A stretch of DNA of 64,000 nt from assembly GCA_002197995.1 (NCBI GenBank), contig NGZR01000001.1:14961501-15025500 (forward strand), written 5' to 3'. Position numbers and translations under genes: made by a program. Below the pieces are notes generated by a model. That model was not told the origin of the DNA, ran no database searches, and saw nothing but the letters and a program-made list of their open reading frames with translations. Origin of the DNA: Gaeumannomyces sp. JS-464 (lineage: Eukaryota > Ascomycota > Sordariomycetes > Magnaporthales > Magnaporthaceae). Below are positions 12,391-25,391 of this stretch, piece after piece. Within the stretch, counting starts at the first letter, position 1. Every line of letters begins with the position of its first letter.

Positions 12391-13206
12391 GTTATGATTG
12401 AGCTTTTCCGTCGAGGGGCAAGTCTTTCGCAGCTGTTGAGCGGACAGTTCAAAGGAAATGCCAGAATTTAGCCGTAATCAGGGTGCAGCACCAGCACCCC
12501 GAAGTCCACGCATGCGCCTCTCTGCTCCCCACCCCACCTGCTTTGGCTGTCCACTTCGGACCAATATCAACCGCCCAGCTGCCCGGCGGTAATCAATGGG
12601 CGAAATGGATGGAATTTTGCTTGATAGATCGCGAGGGAAAGTGTAGTTAGTCTGGGCTCGTAAAACTAGATTTCGACCTTGTTCCCATAGCGCTTTCCAC
12701 TATCAGCTACCTAGGTACCTACCTAGCCAGCATCCTCGCATAGCGCGGCATGAAAGCATCGGCCCAGCCTAGAAAGCCGCAGGTTGCCCTGCATAACGTT
12801 ATCTGCCCAGCGGGCGGTGAGGCGGAGTTCTTCTGTTTTTTTTGGTTTTTTTTTTTAAATGCCAATTGGATAATGAGCTCGATTGAGGCGATACTGTGAC
12901 TAGCTTTCATGTCGTGTGGCTGGCCGGGTGCCCACTACAGGTTCTCACTCCGCCCCATAGGGCTTTCCCCAAGGTTCACACCAGGCACCCAGGGTGCTCC
13001 ACTATTGGCCCCAATACCAATATGATCGTCTAGCTCGATTCTCGCGCCATACCACCACCCCTGTTCCCGCATACACTGCCCCAAGGCACAGCAAGCAGGT
13101 CACCCAGGGGTTCATCACACGGCGATCCAGGTCTGCGAGCTGCCTTCCGGCAGACCAGTTGACCCCTCACCCCTTCTTTATCCCTGGTGTGTTGTCCCGC
13201 CCATGA
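12391..13206. other. Divergent intergenic region
   Basis: Separates the SNF2 gene (-) from the NACHT gene (+) and probably holds both promoters. It contains a short T-rich tract at 12,836-12,857. No coding segment supported. Confidence 0.5.
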
Positions 13207-16200
13207 ATGGAGACCGTCCCTTTTTCAATTTCTGCGTCGCGGCGATTACTTCCTAGGCATATAACCCGATTCATTTCTTCGTCCCGGCTAGTTTACGGCT
13301 TGCAATCTTTCCACAATCGCTTACCTGCCCTGCCGACTTCGTCGCCGCAATCGCGCCATGGCGCCCGTCGCTCCAGACGGAGCGCCCTGGCTGGCAGCAA
13401 CCCCTCGCCCCCACAAGAAGAACCCAGCTCCAGACGACGACTCAACCCAAGGCTGGAGCAAGCTCTGGACGAGCTGAAGCGGACTTTGAACAAAGAGCAA
13501 AGGACGGAATTTGCCAAGTGTAGCAAACAAGATGCCAAGAACGCCATCGAATCCATCCAGGCTACATTAGGCAAACAGAGGCGCCTACAGAACTTTGCGC
13601 GCTTCACCAAGGTGCTACGAATGGTTGGGCATCTGGCTATCATCACGGGTGATGTCGCCAGTGCCGCCGGACAGGCTGGCTTTTTTTGGGTACCAAACCA
13701 TCGCCTTTTCATGCCGCAATTTTCCGCATTTAACTGACCAGGCCAATTTTGACTCTTTAAAAGGCACCAATCCGTCACGTCCTAGAGCAGGTAATTACTA
13801 TTCCCACTCCCTCCGTTTACGCGGCTCTCCTCCCATGGATGCTAACCCTTAAAAATTACCCAGCTTATGCGGCGATCGGGCGGAGTCGACTGCCTGGACA
13901 AAGTTCTGGACATACTTGCAAAGATCTCCAACATCTTCCCTGATATGGAAGATTACGAAACCCTTTACTCGAGACATCCGGCCATGCGTGCCATACTCGA
14001 GGACTGCTGTGAGACTATCATCAGGTTCAACGCCGAAACTGATGGAGGTCTTCAACAAAGAAGGTTAGTTGTTCCGCCACCTCTCTTCACCCAGCCCCCT
14101 AAATTATATGACAGCATCCAGCTAACTCCTGGAAAGGTTGCGTGCCATGTTTGACCTCCTCCGGCGTTTCTCAAAGAATACAACAGATATGGCGAGCGCC
14201 CTCGAGCGCAACAGCAAGCTGCTATCTGATGCCAAGCAGACAGCAACAATGCGAATGGCGCATGAGAATCAAGAGCTTCCTTGAGCGACGAACCAGTTGC
14301 TGGAGGAATTGAGTCAGCGCACCTCTTCCAGTGATCTGCAGGACGCCAGAGACCAGAACAGCGCCTTAAACCAGCTTCGAGAAGTCAACAACAAGTTGGC
14401 ACCAGCCCAATATCTTGATGACCAAAGCGACTTCCAAAGACGGATACACAAATCAGCAACAGGGAGTTGGCTCCTAACCGACGAGCAATTTACTAACTGG
14501 GCCAACCTCAGCGATGAAGGCCACAAGGTGATGGATCTGAACGGTTGTCCTGGCGCAGGTATGTTTGCCGCTCTTTTCTCCGAATTGCCCATAATTAGTA
14601 ATAAGACTCACAGATATTTTCAGGGAAATCATTTCTCGTATCTAGCGTTGTCCACCATCTCCAAGAGCTCCAAACCACATCCGTCCGATACCGATTCTCG
14701 CTAGCCTATTTTTACTTCAAGCACAACACTGACGATAAAACAACATTCAAGCATGCCCTTCGAGCTTTAATCTCGCAACTTGTTACTGAGGGGTCCGACG
14801 AAGCTCTGCTTGACCATGCCTTCCGGGTCCTGTCTGCCGTGCACAAGCCCTCACAAGATCAGCTAGTGGGTCTGGCATCGACAGCAATCCAGGCCAAGCG
14901 ATTTTGCTTTCTGGTTCTGGATGGACTGGACGAATGCAACGAGGAAGACCAGTCCGAAATATTGGCTTGGCTTAGGGATCAGACTGCCAAGGGCGACGGC
15001 GTACCTTTTACGCTTCGAATCCTTCTTTCCGGCCGAAGGAGGGTCGCCTCGACCAACAGATAACTTTGTTACCTTCAGTCCTACCGGTGTCTGTTGACAT
15101 CTCACCCAGGCATCATTTCAGTATCCGACAATATGTCGAGACCAAAGCAAAGCAAATCCGAGACACATTTGGAGTCAGTGATGAGGTTGAGAGGAGAATC
15201 ACGGAGAGGATAGTGCCTCAGGCGAAAGGTAATTCGATGTCGATATCCCCTCTTAAGGCCTTAACTAACTCCCACCTCGTAGGCATGTTTCTATTTGCCT
15301 TCATCATGGCGGAATATCTCTCTGGGCTCGGCTGTGTCCAGGATCTTGAGGAGGAGCTACAAAGTCGCGAATTTCCAGAAGGACTCGACCAGGCGTAAGT
15401 CTACCTAGATTCTTTCAACAGCATCTCGAGCTGTCTAGGTTCTCGGTATCTTGCGTGGCGTCACCAAGTACTAACTCGTGGTTTCACTGTAGCTATGAGC
15501 GTGTCGCCCAAAACGTGCTCCCCAAGGACGATGAACTCATCGCCCTGAAACGGTCCAAGCCAGCCGTGAGCGCCTCATTGAAGCGTCTCATCAGGGATCG
15601 AGCTAGGGACTTGTTATCTTGGGTGTCGTGTGCTATTCGGCCCCTATACTGGCGAGAGGCCCAGGCACGGTTCATGATCAATCCACACGCTGGACCTGAG
15701 CGACATGCGTACCAGAGGATGAGCGCGCTGTCACCCAAGCAGTTGTGTGGCTGTCTTGTTGATCTCACCACGGCCACCGGCGATGGGCCTAAGGAAGCAG
15801 TGCGGATTGTACATCGAACTGCATCAGAGTATGTTTGAGCCGAGATATTCACTCTTTTGCGCTTTGGCACTAATGCATTGTTAAATTTTAGTTACCTGCA
15901 GAAAAGCGGACGGATACCGTCAGCTGCCCAACAGCATGTTGATATGCTTACTTTCTGCTGTCAATACCTCAAGTCGCCCGCATTCTCCGTCCCAGTTTCC
16001 CAAGCAACACGGCAAGAGCACGCTGAGACCGGGTACTATGCGTTCCAGGAGTACGCCGCTTCATACTGGCACGACCATGCCCTTCTTCTGCGGCCATTTG
16101 CGGCAGCCTTGCCACCGGACACAGTACGACCGGCTCTCGAGGCGTTGTCTGACTTCTTGGATACCTCGTTCAAAGGGGCAGGAGATGAAAACAGCAAACC

Positions 16201-18564
16201 CATACTACGCGGCCTTGATCCCCACCTCAATCTCCTGGACGCCATTGCCGAACTGAATCCTGAGCCCAGCGAGTGGAATAAGCTCTTCCTGGTCCAGAGC
16301 TGGGTCTCTTTGACGCGCGAGGCCATTGCTGCTGCTCGCCGAGGCACTCGCGGTCTCCAAGGCGTAGATTTGGAGAGAATCTACGGCCCTGCAAGCTTCA
16401 AGTGTCCCAGGCCATGGTGCGACTCGTTCCACTTAGGCTTTCGAGAGCAGGCCGAGCTTAAACAGCATATCGACGCGCATATCCGCCCATTCAGGTGTAA
16501 TTCTGAGGGGTGTGAAGTTTCATTCCTGGGCTTTGAGTCCAAGAGGAGTTTAGACAGACACAACGAAAGATTCCACAAGACTCAACCAGATGAGCTCTTT
16601 CCGAGCTCCGTCTCGTCGAGAGGCAGCGGCCGGGCCGAGCTATCTCGAGCAATCAAGCAAGGGCACCTGGATGAAGTCAAAGAGCTGGTAACTCCACAAA
16701 ATCTGAAGCAACTCTTTGGCGAGGGCGACCGGAGGATGCCGGCTTCGGTAACCCCGCTTGTCGAAGCCATCAGGCACGGCCAGTTCAAGATATGCAAATA
16801 TCTCCTCGAGTCGGGGGCAAAAGTTCTCTCAAAGGTAGAGACAAACACATCACACCTCTTCGCGAAGCAATCAAGGCCAGGGACACAGCACTGCTGGACT
16901 TGCTCCTTGGCTATATCACCAAAGATCCCATAAAAGGGACGTCTGCCTCGCACCCTACGAGTCCGGATACCGATGATGACCTCACTGACGTCCTGGTCGA
17001 TAACTTGATCTTTGCATTGGTTGTCGGCTATGAAGGGTCGGTTTTCCTTCTTTTAGGGAAGATCAACCTCGACTCTATCTCCTCGGGGAAAGCCTTTGAT
17101 TGCTTCGAGGCCGTTTGCCGGTCTTGGGAAAGCGCTCGCCTATTCCCGTTGCTACACCAACACCTCTCTCTCAACAACGCCCAAAAAACTAACCCTCAAG
17201 GCCGGTCCATCCTTTCTTTCGCGGCAGAATGTGGCCTCCCGGAGGTTATAGCGTCGATCATGGCAGAGGGAGGTTGGGACATTAATGAAGGATGCGTTTT
17301 GAAGAGAACACCTCTTTCTTATGCTGCGGGAAAGGGAAACCTCACGGCATTGCGTGTGATACTTGCGGTCGACGGAGCTGAATGTGGGACAAAATGCTCA
17401 AGGGGCTGGACCCCTCACTACTATGCAGCATCGGATGGGCATCTCGAGTGCCTTAAGGCTCTCTACGCAGTGCACCCTTCCGGGATCCACGGGTCGGACA
17501 AATTTGGCAAGACGATATATCATCATGCGGCAGCCTATGGCCACCCGGAATGCCTAAAAGCCCTCTTCGATTTCCACCCAGCCGGCATTCAACAGGGAGA
17601 CAAGGAAAGAAAGACGGTATACCATCATGCGGCAGCCCATGGCATGCTCGAATGCCTAAAGGGCCTCTTCGATTTCTACCCCACCGGTATTCAACAGGTG
17701 GATAAGGATTTGAAATGCCCGCTTTTTGCCGCGGCAGACTTTGCACAACCTAGCTGTGTTCGGTGGGCTTCTCGACCTGCCAGGAGGGATCTTTAAAGAG
17801 ACTCGGCCTCGATCTCCAGGCCGAACCCCGCTGAACTCACTAATCTGCCGGAAACTGGCTGCCCGTGAAAGGCGATGAAGCTGCCCGAACTGTCCGCCTG
17901 TTACTCGAACATATGCCATCCTCGGTTGATCTCCCGGATAATGATGGGTGGTCGCCTGTGCACAACATCGTCCATCGAAACTACGAACCAACCCACCTGG
18001 ATTGGATAATCCCATTATTCATCCAAACTGTTGACCCGAATCAAACGACAACCACCGGTCGGGGTGGTCTCCCAGGAGGGCTTACCGCGCTAGAAGTTGC
18101 CCTGAGTCCAAGAGCACGCCCCTGGGGGCTCCGTAAGTGTGCTCTTCTAACCGCAGAAGCAATTGTGGGCACCGGAAACTTTGAATTTCCTGCACTGGAC
18201 CCATCGAGAAGGAAGGCATTGCTTGGGGGGCTCAGGGGCACTGATCCAGCCCTAGCCAATAACATGTTTCAGCATGGCTTTCGCCCTCTCCTCGACGACG
18301 TCTTCAAGGTTTCCCCCCACCTTGTGCCTACTCGCCGCGGTAGATTGCCGCCTCAACGCGGACTACCTTCGGGAAGCCGAGTGCGCCGATATCATTGAGC
18401 TTGTGCGCACGCGAGGAGCTGACAAAGCCCCGGGAAAATTCTTCCTCCCACCCAGGCACAGCACCCTGGTCACGGCGCTTTATAAAGCGGTTCAAGGAGA
18501 TGACCAGGCAATGCCGGGCGAGGACTGGTTCCTGGGTATAGGAAACGGCACCTTGCTCCCCTGA
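13207..18564 (+). pseudogene. NACHT (NLR-like) protein with C2H2 zinc fingers and ankyrin repeats, broken
   Basis: STAND-type NTPase of the kind used in fungal non-self recognition and cell-death control. Order: an N-terminal helical domain resembling DUF7708 (KRTLNKEQRTEF..., then FWAPIRHVLEQ rebuilt by an intron at about 13,690-13,764), Walker A GCPGAGKSFL across an intron at about 14,560-14,625, Walker B FCFLVLDGLDEC, KGMFLFAFIMAEYLSGLG, two adjacent C2H2 fingers (16,398-16,580), then ankyrin repeats to about 17,700. Two tandem repeats with YHHAAA(Y/H)GHxECLK are nearly identical. Other introns: about 13,792-13,863, 14,063-14,136, 15,228-15,281, 15,394-15,492, 15,831-15,891. Breaks: in-frame TGA at 14,282, frame changes near 15,040, 16,838 (AAGGTAG where AAGGGTAG is expected), 17,740 and 18,317 (in a C6 run), with at least one more between 17,740 and 17,870. 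Several sit in G or C runs. Start is provisional; an upstream exon is possible. Confidence 0.78.
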
Positions 18565-18735
18565 GAGGAGGCCCGTCTATCGGCGTCAGTCAGCTTGCCT
18601 TTTTAAACGAGCTGGGGACAGCTTCCCAGCATGGGAAAGCTTGGTCTTATAAGCCTACGTCCCCGTGGGATGGAAGTCGGGCTTGAGAATAGCCAAAGTG
18701 GGCACGTCGGAAAAGAGAGCAGGATGGACGTCTTC
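18565..18735. other. Left flank of the LTR element
   Basis: Normal-composition DNA between the NACHT gene and the transposon. It ends in TCTTC (18,731-18,735), the left copy of the target-site duplication. Confidence 0.6.
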
Positions 18736-19017
18736 TGTCACACGGAGGCGGTCACGTGGACGGGGATTGGTCCGACCCCCCGCAGGGAATTGGTGCCCAA
18801 CTCAAAGTAAGGCGACCAATGGAACCAAAGCCGGAAAAGGTACCCCGGACATTTAAGCACCGCACGGACCACAAAATCCCTCTATTTATTTCCTTCATCC
18901 ATTTTAAATCCCTTTAGCAAATTCTGGCTCTTTAAGCATCTTTTAAGGCCTTAAAAGATTATTAGCTTTTATAAAGTAATACGATCTTTTCCAAGCTGAT
19001 ATTATCCTTTTATTACA
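18736..19017 (+). repeat. 5' LTR
   Basis: About 282 bp, matching 29,164-29,444 along its whole length, with differences mostly C/T or G/A. It includes GGCGGTCACGTGGACGG near its start. The outer (left) part keeps more G/C than the 3' copy, while its inner part is more AT-shifted. Confidence 0.95.
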
Positions 19018-21145
19018 AATAATTTTTTTCCATTTAAAACCGTTTAGTAATAGCTTATTATTTTTCCTTTTAAGCTTTAGAAAGCATTATTTAAGCAATT
19101 TACCTTTTCCCAGTTACGATTAGGTTAATAACTACGGTTGGCCCTCGCCGTTACGGTACTTTCCAACCTTTCGCAAACGGCTTTTATACAGCCGCTTGCG
19201 AAAACCTAACCTATTGCACCACCTTTTACATTAGCCGCATCGGTTTTTACAATTAATACCAATTAAAAAACCATTAATAAGGATAGCAATAAGGCGGATT
19301 ACGACGAGGATATTAAACGTTTGGATTAAAAAACCTCCGAAATCGAAAAGCGGTTTAAGGATTTCGACGATAAGCTTTAAACAATCGCTAAAAAAGCTAA
19401 AAAGTCCATTAACGCAATTTGGGCTAAAATTAGTTAAATTAACGCAGTTTTTAAACAAATATAAAAGGAAATCCGAAATTACGCGGCTTAAATCGAAGCC
19501 CACGAATAAAACATCGTGTTATACCGCGCCACCCATATATTATTGCTTAATATGCCGGCTTAAAGCGACTCGTTCCGAGCTTATAAGGATGGCGAAAAAA
19601 ACCCCCTCGTACCGTTATTTATAAACGTCCTAATAACAAACGATACGAGGGCTTTTATTTTTTATACTCGGCTCCCACTTTCGAAAAAGCTATAAGCTAA
19701 AAAGCTTTCCAGTTTTTAAAAAAAGTACCCGACTTTTTGGAATAAATGATTAGCATTTAATAAAAATTTGTTAATATTTACCGTGTTATTATAGCTTTAT
19801 TTAAAAGCGTTAAACGAAAAACATTTAACGTTTAAAAGTAATTTAACGAGTTTAAAGCCTATTATAACAGTATTATTTACGGTTATTATACCTTTTTTTA
19901 TGCATAAAAAGGGATTATTAGCTTTTATAAAACAGCAAAAGAAGTTTTACTAACGGATTTTTGCGAAAAGCTACTTATTCGCTTAATAAATATGGGAAAA
20001 CGTTGCCATTTTAGCGGAATAACAAAAAGTCCGCACTTAAACCCTGGCTTACTTTCGAAACGCTACCCGGGCGAACTAAAATCGTTTTTAAAAACTGCAA
20101 AAACGATTTACCTTTTTTAAAAAAGGCGTCGAAAGATAAGTAAAACAAAAAAAAGCATAAATTCGAGCTTTTATAATTAAAAAACGCGTTTTTTTTAACG
20201 ATTTTACCGTTGTAAAAAAAAGTGCTTTTTAAAATACGGCAGCTCGTTAAAAACACTTTAAAAAAAGCACGACGTATGGAAAAAAAAGGGATCCGCCCCC
20301 GTTTTTCCACCATTATATCGGCGCTATAACGAAACTCGCTACTTTTTACGTCCCAGCAAAGGTTACCAGCTAACGACCTTGCTAACGCTCCAATCCTTTT
20401 TATTAAAGTAAAACTCGTAAAACAGTTAAATATAAAACAATCCGCTTTTTCCCGATAAGGAATCTTCGATAAAAACCTTTTATTTTCCGTTAATTTGCAA
20501 CGCTAACAAGTTAGGGCTATAACCGCCGCGGCCTACCAGTAATATCGCGCCGCTATTGCCGGGCCCCGACATTTAGGCAATTTAAAAGGCCTATTAGGCG
20601 TCCTTTTTTAAAAACCGCTAAACGAACCCCCCAATTATATCGCAGTTTTAAAAAACCCATCGGATTTTTCCAAATCGTTTTTTAACGAAAACGATCGCGA
20701 TTAAAACGGTTAAAATAACCACTGGAAAAAGTCCAAACGATTTAAAAATTCCGGATTTCGGGAAATTATCCGAAAATTTTAACGCGATTTTAATCAACTT
20801 ATTGTTTTAACCGCTATTATTAACCTAATCCAGCTTAACAAACTTAAAAAATACGAAAGGAAAAACTTAACAAAGTTTAAGCTTTAATAGTTTCGCGTTA
20901 CTATTTATATAAAAATATACGCGGATAGCTTCCCGAACGACGTTATAAAAATTAATTAAATTGAATTCTTTTTTACCGAAAATGCTTAAGTTTAGCATTA
21001 CTAACGTATAAGGTTTATACGGGGAATAGGATTGGAAAATAACTGGCGGGCTTATTCGTTCGCGCTTTAAAAGCGTTTTAAAAATGCCACCAAATACCAC
21101 CGTAACGCACGAAAAATACAGGAATTTAAATATAAAAATAATATA
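19018..21145 (+). pseudogene. Eroded gag-side region of the LTR element
   Basis: Downstream of the 5' LTR. Around 19,280-19,500 the plus-strand reading looks like a charged coiled-coil protein interrupted by TAA codons where Gln would fit, consistent with a gag remnant. The rest is too AT-rich to assign. No tRNA primer-binding site is recognisable after the LTR. Confidence 0.5.
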
Positions 21146-23007
21146 ACGTGTTTTATTAGCGAGTAACGCATATTAGCGAGTAACGCACCGATACCCGACC
21201 TTTAGTTAATCGACGCGCATGCTAACCCAATAACGCCAGGAATCCATTCAAACTACTTGGAACTGTATACATTGGACATTTTTATTTCCTTTTAACAAAT
21301 ACGCGCATTGTGTCCGGTTTTGCCGCAAGTGCCACATCGCCGACGAGTTGTCGTCGCCCTTTTTTTTTAACCCCCATAGTCGCGCATTTTTTGCTGTAGC
21401 TGCCCATCCAGCTCTTCCTGGTTTAGAACATTACGTATTTTTTCGATAGTATGTAACCCTTTTTATCGAACACGTGTTTTTTTGGCCTTCCGGCGTTTGC
21501 TTAATGCTTTGTTCGCTTTTCGTAGCTTGGAATTCTCCTTTTTTAAAAGGGCGACTCGATGCATAATTGCCTTAGCCCTTTTCGCAAATTAGTTTATAAC
21601 CGTTAGCATAAGTGTTAAAAAGCTGCTCCGGTAATTGGTAATCCGAGTTTTGATATGTTCGAATTGCAAAGTTGCTTTTTTAGCTGTCCGCGGCGTTTTG
21701 GAAGTCCAAAGTTCGGCGTTATTTAAAGGCTTTTTTTAAAAGAGTTAAAGTTCGTAACTTTACATTTAGCTTTTCCAAAACCGAACTTAAATTAAAAAGA
21801 GCAAAGCTAGCTTTTCGAAAGCCTTTTCGAATGTTTTTTTCGATAATAGAGTTAAAAAATGCCGTTTTAAACGCCGAAAGGAACTCGACTTTAGTTACGT
21901 GGCTAACGTGTAACTTTATTAAACTTTCGATTTATCGACCGTACGCTTTTTTTAGCGGGTTAAAACACTTAACGTTAAGCGGCTAAAAAAAGTAAAACGA
22001 ATACGGAGGTATGCAAAGCGTAACGATATTATGTTTTTAGCAATAAAGCTTAAAATCCGTCGAGTGGTGGCTTTTATGCCCGTTTAGCACTAACAAACGA
22101 TGGGACCTTTTTTTGCGAGCTGCAATGTGTGTTTAAAAGTGCCGAATTTATTCCAAGCCGAGCTCGTTCGTAATCCATTCGTTAACACTCGTTAAAATAA
22201 CCTAATCGCGTAAAAGGTTAGTTTTCGAATACCAATTGGCTAAATGGTACTGCTTTTTAACGATAATAAAAAAAGGGATTGCTTAACCGCAATAGTTAAC
22301 CTTTTAAATAATTATAGCCTATTCCGATTGCTAAGCTAAACCAGCTTTGCTTTACTACGGCTTTTTAATATTGTAATAATTATAACGGCGGCGATTATGC
22401 TTATAAAAAAAGCCGGTTTCGTCGAAATTGTAAATATCGTTATCCAAAATGCCATATTTGGCTATAATGTTCCGCATAAAGTCGAATTACGCAAAAACGA
22501 GCTTGGGATTTTCGCATTTGGCTTTTTGGTAATCGTACTTTCGAATCCAACGCGTGCCGAGCTCCGGGCGGCGTTTAACAAACTTTTCGACTTAGCATTT
22601 GCCAACGACGCGCGCGTCGCGTTTAGCAAGCAATCGGTTAGCTATATTTTTAACACCAAAATGTCGGGAAGGGAATGCGCGAAAATCCAGCTCGAATATG
22701 TATTTAATAAGCGTTTTCTTTTCAAATTCCGTTAATTTCCGAAAGTTAGGCATACTATCGCGTCGAGCAGGTCGGCCAGCGCGTCGGCGACGTAGCGTGG
22801 CTTTAAAAACGTCGTAAATTTTAGCTGCCGAACGCACATTTAATTATGCATTAAATTGGATTGCCCGTATAGTAAAAACAATTTTAGCCTCGTTAAATGT
22901 CGATGCTATTTGTGGTTATTAAAAAATTAAAGTTGGAAGTGGAAAACGCGAACCGCGATGAAAAACGCGTTACTCGCTAATATGCGTTACTCGTTAATAA
23001 AACACGT
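21146..23007 (-). mobile_element. Pogo-type (Tc1/mariner superfamily) DNA transposon, copy 1, RIP-degraded
   Basis: A 1,862 bp element with about 41-bp terminal inverted repeats, starting ACGTGTTTTATTA and holding two tandem copies of TTAGCGAGTAACGCA. It is flanked by TA on both sides (21,144-21,145 and 23,008-23,009), the usual target duplication of this superfamily. The minus strand carries transposase remnants: a CENP-B/Tc5-type HTH region (22,837 to 22,592), the NFDETGF motif that holds the first catalytic Asp of the DDE triad (near 22,430), and a CCHC-type knuckle CGTCGKTGHNARIC near 21,310. Stops throughout show it is dead. It sits inside the LTR retrotransposon. Confidence 0.92.
22592..22837 (-). 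pseudogene. Pogo transposase N-terminal fragment (HTH, CENP-B/Tc5 type)
   Basis: Open 81-codon segment with IYDVFKATLRRRRAGRPARR followed by KLTEFEKKTLIKYI, the standard start of fungal pogo-family transposases (psq-like HTH, then CENP-B-type HTH). It stays open because this part of the element is less AT-shifted than the rest. No ATG needs to be functional, as the downstream DDE region is broken. Confidence 0.8.
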
Positions 23008-23009
23008 TA

Positions 23010-25391
23010 ATGCAATATATTACCGAGTTTTTCGATTTTAATAAAGCCGTGTAATAGTCCGGTATTATTTTCCGGGAATACATTTTTAGCACTTTACTAA
23101 AAGAAATTACTCGTTTCGTATATTTGTAATAAAAAGGCTTTTTTAATACGAATAAAAAATTTTTAACTGCTATTTAGCAAATAGGAAAAATTTATAAGGT
23201 TATGCTTTAAAATCCAAAGTTAAAATCGCAAACAGGAAAAAAAAGCCCGCTTTAATATAAAAGCGTTTAAACGCGGGCCGTCCCCGCGATAATAGCTTTA
23301 AAAAGGCTAATAGCTTAAACTAATTTTTAAAGCCGGCAGTTAAAAAAGCCGCTACCGGCGATAAAAAAAACCATATATAGCTTTCCATTAAGCAAACATT
23401 AAAAAGTATTAACCAAAAAGATATGGATTAAAAAAAACAAGCAAAAGCGGCATATTAAAAATGTGGCCGGGAAAACCACCACATTTTAAAATGCTTCGCG
23501 AAAAAAAACGTCGCCGGTAAAAAACTCCCGCCGCTTTTAACAAAGGTGGCTAGTAATAAAAGGGTCGCTTTTAGCGACCCCCCGAATTTAAACCTTAAAA
23601 AAGCTAAAATCGCCGCTATTACTACTAGCGATAACCTTATTTTCGATAAAACCTTTAAAAAGCTTACCAAATCCGATTTGGATTGCTAATTAGCTAAAGT
23701 AACGGCTTTAAATACCAAACGTTTTTAATCCGGCACCCGCCGCTTTATCGTTACTATACACCTTAAAACGAAAGGCATTTAAAAAACCCAAATACAGGTA
23801 TTATTAAATATAAAAAGCGATATTACCGTCGTTTTTTATAAAGTCGTAAAAGGCTTAACATAATACTTGGTAAACCGGAAAATTCCCCGGCTTATAACGG
23901 CTTACGATAGCTTTTTTATAAAATCGGGTAGGCATTAATACCTTCCTAATATAACTTTTCGTTATTAGGATTACCGATCGCAAATTGCTTTCGAGGTTAG
24001 CGATTTAAACCCCAATTGCGACGTAATCCTGCCTTATTAATAGTTATAAATTTACCAACTTTAAAACCTTTGGGAAAACTTTAACAAAATACATTTCGAT
24101 ACCGACGCGTGCAAAAAGTGTCGTAGTTTTAAAGCTTAACACCGTACGGATTTTCGCAACCTTTCGAACTTTTAAACCGTCGAGCTGGTTATAATCGCTG
24201 CGATTAAAAAGATTAGCCTTAACCTTATTAAGCTAAAAGTCGCTAATAGTTTCGCGGCCGTCCTCGAAAAGTTTTAAAAGTTTTTCCCGATTATATCGGA
24301 TAAGGCCGCTATACGTTTGCCCAACTATTAGCTATAAAATTATACCATAAAGTTAAAAAAAGGCCAAACTTATATAAGGCCTTTTGTACAATATAAGCTA
24401 AAAAAAAGCTCGACGTTTTTAAACCTTAGCTTTAAAAAAACCTCGAAATAGGAAAAATCCAGCGTTTTACCTTAACCGTTAGCTTTTTTTTGCTATTCGC
24501 AAATAAGAAAAACCCTTTTAACCTTTTTCGTCCGGTTATTAATTATAAAAATTTAAATTCCAAAACAATCCTCGTCCGATATCCTATCCCTTTTATTATT
24601 AAGCTTTAAAATAAACTCCGAAAAGCTAAGTGGATAACTAAAATAAACTTTAAAACGGGGTTTAATTTAATTAAGATAAAAAAAGGTTACGAGTGGCTTA
24701 TAGCCTTTCGTTATAAATACGGCTTTTTCGAATATATCCTTATATTTATAAAATTAATTAACGCTTCGGCAACGTTTTAAAATTTAATAAACCACCTTTT
24801 TATAAACCTTATCGATTTCGGTTTTTTAATATACCTCGACGACCTTTTTATTTATGCCGAAATTAAAAAAGAATATAATAACTTTGTAAAAGAAGTTTTA
24901 CGACGGTTTACTAAGCATAACTTAACGGTAGCCTTTCGCAAATGCAGTTAAAATATGCAAAAAGTCGAATTTCTCGGTTATATTATCGGTTAAAATAGTA
25001 TCGCCATAATATAAAGCAAAATTAATGCCGTGCTTTAATAAAAAAAAGCCTAAATGCTTTAAAAATTGTTAATCTTTCGTAAATTTCGCGAACTTTTACA
25101 AAAGGTTTATTAAAAGGTTTTTTAAAATAGTAAAACCTTTAATAACGGCTAACGCATTGCTTAAAAACCAATAAACCTAAACCCCGGATATGCAAACAGC
25201 TTTTAACACTTTTAAAATGGCATTTACGTTATTACCGATTTTGCGCCATTTTAACCCGGCAATCCCTGCTATTATAAAAACGAACTTTTCCGATTTTGCC
25301 TTTAAAACCGTCCTATTTTAGCGAAATTCCGACGACGAAAAGCTATACCCGGTCGTTTTTTATTTTCGTAAAATAACCTCGGCGGAAATTA
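23010..25391 (+). pseudogene. Eroded protease/reverse transcriptase/RNase H region of the LTR element
   Basis: Plus-strand remnants of Ty3/Gypsy pol. At about 24,690-24,900 one reads YKYGFFEYILIF...INASATF and then YLDDLFIYAE, which match the RT block with the YxDD active site. From about 25,260 the pattern NFSDFAFKTVLF...VVFYFRKITSAEIN matches the start of RNase H. The reading is cut by pogo copy 2 at 25,392 and resumes at about 27,257. Many TAA/TAG codons are consistent with RIP of Gln/Trp codons. Confidence 0.82.

Noticed and set aside
22397..22735. 112-codon plus-strand frame inside pogo copy 1
   Set aside because: It is the antisense of the transposase region (NFDETGF and HTH motifs read on the minus strand).
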